Below are positions 1 to 5,159 of a DNA stretch of 6,579 bases, in pieces. Location of the stretch: NCBI GenBank assembly GCA_025353235.1, contig JANXQZ010000288.1, positions 1 to 6,579 of the forward strand, in the 5' to 3' direction. Under the pieces are notes generated by a model. That model saw only the letters and a list, made by a program, of their open reading frames with translations, searched no databases and was not told the origin of the DNA. Both the position numbers and the translations under genes were made by a program. How positions within the stretch are numbered: the stretch's first letter is position 1; each line of letters opens with the position of its first letter. This stretch comes from Bryobacterales bacterium (GTDB lineage Bacteria; Acidobacteriota; Terriglobia; Bryobacterales; Bryobacteraceae).

Positions 1-561
1 CCTATTAAGAGGTTGCCGGAAGCCATTCGCGAGATGAAGATAGCCCGGGATCTGGATCCGCTGTCGCTGGCGGCCAATACTTACCTTGGGTTGACTTATC
101 AAATCGATGGAAAGGAAGATCAGGCCATCCTTTATTACAAGAAGGCACTGGAACTCGACCCGGGCTTTTTCGAAGCCCACCGGTGCTTGGCGGAAGTGTA
201 CTCCCACAAGAAAATGTTCAAAGAGTTTTACGAAGAGCTGGCGAAAGCGCAAGGCGAAGCGATTCCCGCACGGATCGATTTGACGCGAGCCGTCGGCGAG
301 GCATTGCAAGGGAAGACCGCCGAGGCGCTGGCGATTGTTCACCGCTGGGAGGTGCCGCCAAGCGGAGTCTACGTCCGCCCTACGGCCATAGCAAACGTTT
401 ACGCTGTGCTCGGGCAGCAGGAACAATCGATTCAGTGGATGCAGAAAGCCTACGAAGAGCGCGATGGCATGCTGATGTTCACCAACACCGAGTCGCTGTA
501 CAAGTCGTATCGGGCGGACCCGCGCTTTGCAGATCTGATGCGAAAGATTGGCCTGCCGTAA
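1..561 (+). CDS. TPR-repeat protein, C-terminal part (5' end outside window)
   Basis: The reading frame is open from the first base, so this is the last 186 residues of a longer protein; the TTG at 13 is not a credible start. Residues about 5-85 hold at least two tetratricopeptide units: an EAIREMKIARDLDP helix end, then LGLTYQIDGKEDQAILYYKK followed by ALELDP, then a helix pair containing CLAEVYSHKK. A third, more divergent helical stretch covers about 95-155 (EALQGKTAEALAIV, IANVYAVLGQQEQSI). The end, with YRADPRFADLMRKIGLP, matches the tail commonly seen in acidobacterial multidomain proteins where TPRs follow a Ser/Thr kinase domain or a winged-helix plus beta-propeller region. TPRs mediate protein-protein contacts. 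Which catalytic or DNA-binding domain sits upstream cannot be seen here. The stop TAA (559-561) lies 38 bp before the acylase start, with no terminator-like hairpin between them, so read-through is possible. Confidence 0.85.
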   Translation, partial: PIKRLPEAIREMKIARDLDPLSLAANTYLGLTYQIDGKEDQAILYYKKALELDPGFFEAHRCLAEVYSHKKMFKEFYEELAKAQGEAIPARIDLTRAVGEALQGKTAEALAIVHRWEVPPSGVYVRPTAIANVYAVLGQQEQSIQWMQKAYEERDGMLMFTNTESLYKSYRADPRFADLMRKIGLP

Positions 562-599
562 AACCTCGCCTGCTGTCGATCTGATAAACTACTCGACCA

Positions 600-2696
600 G
601 TGCCACGCCGAACTCTACTTCTCTTTCCCCTATTGTTTATTTTTGCGTTTCCTGGATTTTGCGGATCGAAGCAGATCGCTCGATCCGTCACGATTTATCG
701 CGATACTTACGGAGTTCCCCACGTCTTCGGGCCTACGGACGCAAGCTGCGTCTTCGGCTACGCCTACGCGCAGGCCGAGGATAATTTCTGGCAGGTCGAA
801 GAGAGCTATCTGCGGGCCATCGGGCGTGCGGCGGAGGTCTACGGTGAGAAGGCTCTCGATGATGATAAGACCGTTCGCGCGCTGGAAATTCCTAGGCTTT
901 CGAAGGCTGAGTTCGAGAGGACTACTCCGCGAGCCCGTGAATTAGCCACGGCTTTCGCGGATGGAATCAACTACTTCCTGGAACATAACGGGCGCGTGAA
1001 GCCGAGGTTGATTACCCATTTTGAACCGTGGCATGTGTACGCCTTCAGTCGGTATGCCTTGTATCAATTGTTCATTTTGAAGCAGACGGGCATTCGCGGA
1101 GACGAGCTGCCTGCGGTGACCGATTCGCAAGGCTCTAACATGTGGGCGATCATGCCGGCCAAGAGCGCAACGGGGCATGCCATGCTCTTCATCAATCCGC
1201 ACCAGCCGTTCTTTGGGGCGGGGCAGTGGTACGAAGGGCACGTCCATAGTGACGAGGGTTGGAACATGTCGGGCGCGTCGTTCTTCGGCTCGAGCTTCCC
1301 AACGATCGGGCATAACGAAACGCTGGGTTGGAGCCATACGGTGAACAAGCCGGATGTATTCGACATCTATGAAGAGACGTTCGACAAGCCGTCCGAACCG
1401 CTCTCGTATCGCTACGATGGCGCGTACCGCAAGGCGACGCAGTGGAGCGATAGCATCGCGGTGAAGACCGGCTCGGGAATCGAGACGCGCAAGTTTACGT
1501 TCCGCAGGACGCATCACGGCCCCATTCTGGCGCGGCGCAACGGGAAAGATCTCGCGGTGCGGTTGGCCCGCTTCGAAGAGGGCGGCCAGATGGAAGAGTG
1601 GTATGCGATGAGCAAGGCGCACACCCTGGTTGAGTTCAAGCAAGCTATGTCCGCCGTAGCGATCCCGATGTTTAACACGATGTACGCGGATCGGGATGGA
1701 AATATATTTTATGTTTACAACGGGTCGGTTCCAAAGCGCTCGACGAAGTTTGATTGGCTGAAGCCTGTGGATGGCAGCACATCGGAAACCGAGTGGCATG
1801 GCTACCACGAGTTGTCCGAGCTGCCGCAAGTTACCAATCCCAAGTCGAACTTCACGCAGAATTGCAACTCCACTCCCTTCACCACAACTGTGGATGACAA
1901 CCCCGATCCTGCCAACTTTCCGAAGTATATGGTGGGGGAAGGAGATACGGCGCGGGCTCGCATCTCGCGGCGGATTTTGTACAACCATGCAAAGTTCTCA
2001 TATGACCAATGGGCGCATGCTGGTTTCGATACCGCCGTGATTGAGGCAGGCGACCGGCTTCCGAAGCTATTCGAAGATTGGGCGGCGCTGAAGGCGTCCG
2101 ACTCTGGCCGCGCGACGAAGATCGGGAGAGCGGTGGAAGAACTGCGGCTGTGGGATCAGCGCGCCACGGTGGATTCTGTCGGAATGACGCTGTTCACTCT
2201 CTGGTACGAAAAAGAGTATGGCACGGCGGTGATACCCAAGCCCAAGAACGCTAAGGATTCGTTGGGAGCTCTGGAAGAAGTTGTGGCCGACCTGGAGAAG
2301 AGCTGGAGCACGTGGAGAGTTCCGTGGGGCGACATCAATCGGCTGCAGCGCACGCATACCGGCGGCGAGGAGGCATTTTCGGACGAGCGCATGAGTCTGC
2401 CGGTAGCGGGAGCGCCGGGTGATTTGGGTATTGTGTTCAACTTCTATGCGCGGCCTGAGAAGGGCCAAAAGCGCAGGTACGGAGTGGCCGGGCACTCCTT
2501 TATCAGCGTGGTTGATTTTGGTCCCGCGGTGCAGGCCCGGTCCGTGCTTGTGTTTGGGGAGAACGCCGATCCAGAATCGCCGCACTATTTCGATCAGGCC
2601 AAGCTTTATGCGAAGCGCGAGTTTAAGCCCGCGTGGTTTACGCTGGACGAGATTAAGGCCAACGCTGAGAAAAGCTATCATCCCGGGGATAGGTGA
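600..2696 (+). CDS. Secreted penicillin acylase-family protein (Ntn hydrolase; aculeacin/AHL-acylase-like)
   Basis: 698 residues, close to the family's usual 700-850. Members hydrolyse amide bonds of acylated substrates (beta-lactams, acyl-homoserine lactones, lipopeptides) in the periplasm after self-cleavage into alpha and beta chains. The N-terminus has a basic start (PRR) and a hydrophobic core (residues 5-20), a Sec signal peptide. Residues about 28-75 carry the alpha-chain pattern (RDTYGVPHVFG, GYAYAQAEDNFWQ). The predicted cleavage site is G178/S179 in QGSNMWAI, making Ser179 the N-terminal nucleophile. His201 (NPHQP, beta-23), Val248 (beta-70) and Asn359 (MFNTMYADRDGNI, oxyanion hole) fit the family's catalytic set, so the enzyme looks intact. 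The C-terminal region has the usual GGEEAFSDE and GHSFISVVDF stretches. The start is GTG: an in-frame TAA lies at 585-587, no earlier start exists, and the signal peptide begins at once. No clear Shine-Dalgarno sequence is visible. The substrate cannot be deduced. The stop overlaps coaD by 4 bp. Confidence 0.93.
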   Translation: MPRRTLLLFPLLFIFAFPGFCGSKQIARSVTIYRDTYGVPHVFGPTDASCVFGYAYAQAEDNFWQVEESYLRAIGRAAEVYGEKALDDDKTVRALEIPRLSKAEFERTTPRARELATAFADGINYFLEHNGRVKPRLITHFEPWHVYAFSRYALYQLFILKQTGIRGDELPAVTDSQGSNMWAIMPAKSATGHAMLFINPHQPFFGAGQWYEGHVHSDEGWNMSGASFFGSSFPTIGHNETLGWSHTVNKPDVFDIYEETFDKPSEPLSYRYDGAYRKATQWSDSIAVKTGSGIETRKFTFRRTHHGPILARRNGKDLAVRLARFEEGGQMEEWYAMSKAHTLVEFKQAMSAVAIPMFNTMYADRDGNIFYVYNGSVPKRSTKFDWLKPVDGSTSETEWHGYHELSELPQVTNPKSNFTQNCNSTPFTTTVDDNPDPANFPKYMVGEGDTARARISRRILYNHAKFSYDQWAHAGFDTAVIEAGDRLPKLFEDWAALKASDSGRATKIGRAVEELRLWDQRATVDSVGMTLFTLWYEKEYGTAVIPKPKNAKDSLGALEEVVADLEKSWSTWRVPWGDINRLQRTHTGGEEAFSDERMSLPVAGAPGDLGIVFNFYARPEKGQKRRYGVAGHSFISVVDFGPAVQARSVLVFGENADPESPHYFDQAKLYAKREFKPAWFTLDEIKANAEKSYHPGDR

Positions 2697-3187
2697 CCAC
2701 CAAGAGCGTAGTTGGAATCTACCCCGGTTCGTTCGACCCGATCACAAATGGGCATCTGGATTTGATCGAGCGCGGGTCGCGGCTGGTGGACCGGCTGATC
2801 GTAGCCATTCTTCGCAATGAGGAGAAGCGCACGCTGTTCAGCCTGGATGAGCGCATGGAAATGCTGCGAGAGGTATCGCGCGAGTTTCCCAATGTCGAGG
2901 TCGGAGCGTTTGATGGGCTGCTGGTAGATTTCGCTGCTCGGAGCGGGGCTACGGTGCTTCTGCGCGGGATTCGCGCGGTGTCGGATTACGAGTACGAGCT
3001 GCAAATGGCGCTGATGAATCGGCGGCTGAATCCTAGGATTGAGACGGTGTTTCTGATGGCGGGCGAAGCGTATTCGTTTATTAGCTCGCGGCTGGTGAAG
3101 GAAGTGATTAAGTTGGGTGGGAACATTTCAGGGCTGGTGCCGGTTTCGGTGGAGAATCGGCTTAAGGAACGCCTGCTTTTGACATAG
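2693..3187 (+). CDS. coaD: Phosphopantetheine adenylyltransferase
   Basis: Cytoplasmic enzyme that transfers AMP from ATP to 4'-phosphopantetheine, giving dephospho-CoA, the penultimate step of coenzyme A synthesis. The 164 residues match the normal family length (about 160). The nucleotidyltransferase signature is complete: YPGSFDPITNGH at 10-21 with the T/HxGH-type motif (T18-H21), the substrate-binding lysine region NEEKRTLF (K45), the RGIRAVSDYEYE segment at 91-102 and the C-terminal YSFISSRLVKEV at 127-138. The start is GTG at 2693, inside the acylase stop (GTGA overlap). It places the first strand (SVVGIYPGSFDP) at the expected distance from the N-terminus. The only upstream purine run is GGGGA (2685-2689), very close to the start, so initiation probably relies on translational coupling. 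An acylase-coaD pairing is not the common context; in many bacteria coaD follows rsmD. The protein is full length with no missing key residue. Confidence 0.97.
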   Translation: MTTKSVVGIYPGSFDPITNGHLDLIERGSRLVDRLIVAILRNEEKRTLFSLDERMEMLREVSREFPNVEVGAFDGLLVDFAARSGATVLLRGIRAVSDYEYELQMALMNRRLNPRIETVFLMAGEAYSFISSRLVKEVIKLGGNISGLVPVSVENRLKERLLLT

Positions 3188-3197
3188 TAAAACTATG
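3183..3197 (+). other. Short hairpin at the coaD stop
   Basis: CATAG-TAAAA-CTATG is a perfect 5-bp stem with a 5-nt loop, overlapping the coaD stop codon. There is no T-run after it (CCCTTTCTG follows), so it is not a convincing intrinsic terminator. The same CTATG/CATAG words recur in the arms of the larger inverted repeat at 3210-3256, which may be meaningful or chance. Confidence 0.35.
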
Positions 3198-3202
3198 CCC
3201 TT

Positions 3203-3256
3203 TCTGTACTGCTATGAATTTGGTTGCGCCTAGCCGCAGAGTACAGATTCATAGCA
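3203..3256. repeat. Overlapping, crossing inverted repeats (candidate operator or structured leader RNA)
   Basis: Two complementary arm pairs are interleaved. Pair B: TGCTATGAATTTG (3210-3222) against CAGATTCATAGCA (3244-3256), a 13-bp stem with one G-T mismatch or wobble and a 21-nt loop. Pair A: TCTGTACT (3203-3210) against AGTACAGA (3240-3247), an 8-bp perfect match. The order is A-B-A'-B', so the pairs cross and share bases at their edges. In RNA they would be mutually exclusive stems or a pseudoknot; in DNA they could be dyad binding sites. A small inner stem (GGTT 3222-3225 with AGCC 3232-3235, one wobble) lies in the loop. No poly-T follows on either strand, which argues against a simple terminator. 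It sits 77 bp before the ATG at 3334, so a regulatory role there is inferred. Confidence 0.6.
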
Positions 3257-3322
3257 GGCTGGGAAGAAATCAGCATGTTGTGGTAGGGAATATTTTGGAC
3301 GCCACCCTGGTATTGCACTCCT

Positions 3323-3326
3323 GAGG
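3323..3326 (+). promoter_or_regulatory. Ribosome binding site (GAGG) fixing the start at 3334
   Basis: GAGG lies 7 nt before the ATG at 3334, a normal spacing, and the encoded protein begins directly with a signal peptide. This supports the start chosen. No convincing -35/-10 pair is visible between the inverted repeat and this site; TTGGAC at 3295-3300 lacks a -10 at the right distance. Confidence 0.7.
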
Positions 3327-3333
3327 CTTTACC

Positions 3334-4674
3334 ATGATTCGATTCAATGCAGCATTCCTCACCCTGATTTGCGTGACTTCCCTCCACGCCCAAGTCGAGC
3401 CCACAGCGGGTTCATGGCAGACCTGGGTGCTCGCTTCAGGCAGTCAAATGAGACTGCCCGCGCCGCCTGGCGACTCCGCTACTGCCGCTGAACTCCAATG
3501 GCTGAAGTCGTTCACCGCGAGCGCCGACGATGCCGCTAAGGCACAGATCGTCTACTGGGGAGCCGGATCGCCGGGCTACCGCTGGATGAAGATCGCCTCG
3601 CAGGAGTTTGTCGGGCGCAACGTGGCGCCAGCTTTCTACACGCGTGGAATGGCGCTGCTCGCGGCCGCCATCAACGATGCTACGGTGGCTGCGTGGGACA
3701 GCAAGTATGCCTGGAATCGGCCTCGGCCATCCACGCGGGATGCGAGCCTGGCGCCGCTCGCGGACGCGCCCCGGAGCCCGAGTTACCCATCCGAGTATGG
3801 AGCTACGGCGGGTGCAGCCGCTGCCGTGTTGGCGTACCTCTTTCCCGACAAGGCTGCCACCTTTTCAGATCTCGCGGATGAAGCGATGCGCTCCCGGTTA
3901 TTCGCAGCCACTGAATACCCGAGCGACAGCATCGGCGGAATTCAGTTAGGACGGGCCGTAGGCGCGGCCGTAGTGGCTTACGCGCGTCAGGACAATTCGG
4001 ACGCCGCCTTCACCGGATCGTATCCGCCCACGCCCGGCAAATGGAGCAGTCCCAACCCAACCACCCCGCTGGCCGGAACCTGGAAGCCGTGGGTTCTCTC
4101 GTCGGGCTCTCAGGTCCGCCTTCCAGCTCCGCCCCCAGCGGACTCGCCGGATTACCTGGCCCAGCTGGCGCTCGTGAAAAACCTGGTGCGCGACAACACC
4201 GTCCAACATTCCGCGTGGTTTTGGCAGCCTTCGTTCGTCACGCCATGGTTGGACACTGCGCATACCGAAGTGTTCCAGGCTGGCTTGGCCGCCAATCCGC
4301 CGCGAGCCGCGCGCGTTTACGCCCTTGCCGCAATCGCGCAACACGATGCCACCATCGCTTGCTGGGACACGAAGTTTGCTTACCTCGAGCCTCGGCCGAG
4401 TCAAGCGGACTCCACGGTCACCACACTGTTCGCCAACCCGGGGCATCCTGGATTCCCGTCGGGCCACGCATGCGCCTCGGCCGCTTCCGGAACCGTTTTG
4501 GGCTATCTATTTCCTGCCGACTCCATCGCACTCTCGGCCCAAGCCACGGATGCCGGAGTGTCTACCTTCAACGCGGGCATTCATACCATGTTCGACGTAC
4601 AGCAAGGGTTCGTGCTGGGCCAGGCCGTGGGGAATGCAGTGATCGCCCGAGCGTCAAAAGACGGCTCGCAGTAA
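3334..4674 (+). CDS. Secreted tandem vanadium-haloperoxidase/PAP2-like protein (two fused units)
   Basis: 446 residues. Residues 1-19 are a signal peptide with a likely cut after LHA, so the protein is exported. It is two homologous units, about 26-218 and 248-441, each starting with a GxWxxWVLxSGSQxRLPAPP-type segment. This superfamily includes phosphatidic acid phosphatases and vanadium haloperoxidases, whose three motifs (KX6RP, PSGH, SRX5H) bind phosphate or vanadate. Unit 1 has K124 and R131-P132, but PSGH is replaced by PSEY (152-155), and the third motif SRLFAATE (187-194) keeps Arg188 while the His is Glu194. Unit 2 has K347 and R354-P355, an intact PSGH (375-378, His378), and STFNAGIH (410-417), which keeps His417 while the Arg is Thr411. 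No single unit therefore has the full set. By length and motifs the closest group is the acidobacterial vanadium-dependent haloperoxidase-like proteins; activity (halide oxidation, phosphatase or none) cannot be assigned. The doxX-like gene follows 41 bp later. Confidence 0.88.
   Translation: MIRFNAAFLTLICVTSLHAQVEPTAGSWQTWVLASGSQMRLPAPPGDSATAAELQWLKSFTASADDAAKAQIVYWGAGSPGYRWMKIASQEFVGRNVAPAFYTRGMALLAAAINDATVAAWDSKYAWNRPRPSTRDASLAPLADAPRSPSYPSEYGATAGAAAAVLAYLFPDKAATFSDLADEAMRSRLFAATEYPSDSIGGIQLGRAVGAAVVAYARQDNSDAAFTGSYPPTPGKWSSPNPTTPLAGTWKPWVLSSGSQVRLPAPPPADSPDYLAQLALVKNLVRDNTVQHSAWFWQPSFVTPWLDTAHTEVFQAGLAANPPRAARVYALAAIAQHDATIACWDTKFAYLEPRPSQADSTVTTLFANPGHPGFPSGHACASAASGTVLGYLFPADSIALSAQATDAGVSTFNAGIHTMFDVQQGFVLGQAVGNAVIARASKDGSQ
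3409..4656 (+). repeat. Internal tandem duplication within the haloperoxidase-like gene
   Basis: Unit 1 (about 3409-3987) and unit 2 (about 4075-4656) align along their whole length at the protein level. Matched pairs include WVLASGSQMRLPAPP with WVLSSGSQVRLPAPP, NDATVAAWDSKYA with HDATIACWDTKFA, and VLAYLFP with VLGYLFP. A proline-rich linker (residues about 219-247) joins them. At the DNA level the copies have diverged strongly, so the duplication is old and not an assembly artefact. Confidence 0.85.
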
Positions 4675-4715
4675 AGTCAGCGGCATCGCGTGGTACGTTC
4701 GTCTTTCCGCTTCTC

Positions 4716-5084
4716 ATGAAAAAACTGATGCTCGTGTTGGCGGCAGTGCTGTACATCGGGGCAGGCGTTCTGCACTTCCGCGCCACGGAGTTCTACCTGA
4801 AGATCATGCCGCCTTACATTCCGTGGCATCTCGCGCTGGTGTACATCAGCGGAGCGGCGGAGATCGCGGGCGGCGTTGGTCTTCTGATTCCTAAGCTAAG
4901 ACGGGCCGCCGCCTGGGGCCTGATTGCGCTGCTGGTGGCCGTCTTTCCAGCCAATGTTTATATGCTGACCACCCACCCGTCGTCAGCAATCCTGTGGGCT
5001 CGCTTACCCCTTCAGGCATTGCTGATCTGGTGGGTATTCTGGTTTACGAAGCGGGATCGACATGAGACCGATCCCCACCTGTAA
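4716..5084 (+). CDS. DoxX-family small inner-membrane protein
   Basis: 122 residues with four predicted membrane helices at about 3-20, 38-58, 64-86 and 94-112, and a charged C-terminal tail (TKRDRHETDPHL). The pattern of a short helix, then MPPYIPWH, then VYISGAAEIAGGVGLLIP, then RRAAAWGLIALLVAVFPANVYM, is characteristic of the DoxX/DoxD-like family. The name comes from a subunit of archaeal thiosulfate:quinone oxidoreductase, but most bacterial members have no known function and some are linked to redox stress. The start is ATG at 4716 (MKKLMLV). The frame stays open far upstream only because it lies inside the GC-rich haloperoxidase-like gene, and no alternative start codon occurs between that gene's stop (4674) and 4716. 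No clear Shine-Dalgarno sequence is seen in the 41-bp gap, so it may be co-transcribed with the gene before it. The specific role is unknown. Confidence 0.85.
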   Translation: MKKLMLVLAAVLYIGAGVLHFRATEFYLKIMPPYIPWHLALVYISGAAEIAGGVGLLIPKLRRAAAWGLIALLVAVFPANVYMLTTHPSSAILWARLPLQALLIWWVFWFTKRDRHETDPHL

Positions 5085-5112
5085 TCTTCCTGTAATCCTA
5101 ATTCCATATCCT
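5078..5112 (+). promoter_or_regulatory. Pho-box-like direct repeat with a possible -10 element
   Basis: CCTGTAATC occurs twice, at 5078-5086 and 5089-5097, with an exact 11-bp period. Written as CTGTAAT-CTTC-CTGTAAT it has the architecture of a PhoB box (two 7-bp CTGTCAT-like half-sites separated by 4 bp). Both half-sites differ from the E. coli consensus by the same C-to-A change. About 10 bp downstream lies TATCCT (5107-5112), placed where an activator-dependent promoter would have its -10. There is no good -35, as expected if the repeat replaces it. The first half-site overlaps the doxX-like stop codon. Binding by an OmpR/PhoB-family response regulator driving the receptor gene is an inference from this layout. 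Confidence 0.5.
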
Positions 5113-5146
5113 AAGAGCAAGGTTTGTTTTAGGTAAGATTTATCTC

Positions 5147-5152
5147 AGAGGG
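5147..5152 (+). promoter_or_regulatory. Ribosome binding site (AGAGGG) fixing the receptor start
   Basis: AGAGGG ends 7 nt before the ATG at 5160, the strongest Shine-Dalgarno match in the window. It supports that ATG even though the resulting signal peptide has an unusually long n-region; the next in-frame ATG is not until codon 98. Confidence 0.8.
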
Positions 5153-5159
5153 TCACTTT

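Noticed and set aside
660..662. Lipoprotein cysteine (Cys21) at the end of the acylase signal peptide
   Set aside because: The residues before it (PGF) do not fit a lipobox, which needs a small residue at -1, so an ordinary Sec signal peptide is more likely.
942..1988. Long open frame (348 codons) on the minus strand
   Set aside because: It lies entirely antisense to the acylase, has an Arg/Pro/His-rich composition with no recognisable domain, and is explained by GC-rich codon bias on the + strand.
2067..2681. Minus-strand open frame of 204 codons
   Set aside because: Antisense to the acylase C-terminus, low-information composition and no motif; a shadow of the real gene.
600..3187. Functional link between acylase and CoaD, such as acylase release of pantetheine for CoA synthesis
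   Set aside because: The acylase is exported and family substrates do not include pantetheine as far as I know. Gene adjacency alone is not enough support.
3183..3197. Intrinsic terminator for coaD
   Set aside because: The stem is only 5 bp, AT-rich and not followed by a T-run, so it is listed only as a hairpin.
4041..4715. N-terminal extension of the DoxX-like frame back into the haloperoxidase-like gene
   Set aside because: The extension is out-of-frame translation of the second haloperoxidase-like unit, with Arg/Pro/Ser-rich sequence. The family-like protein begins at the ATG at 4716.
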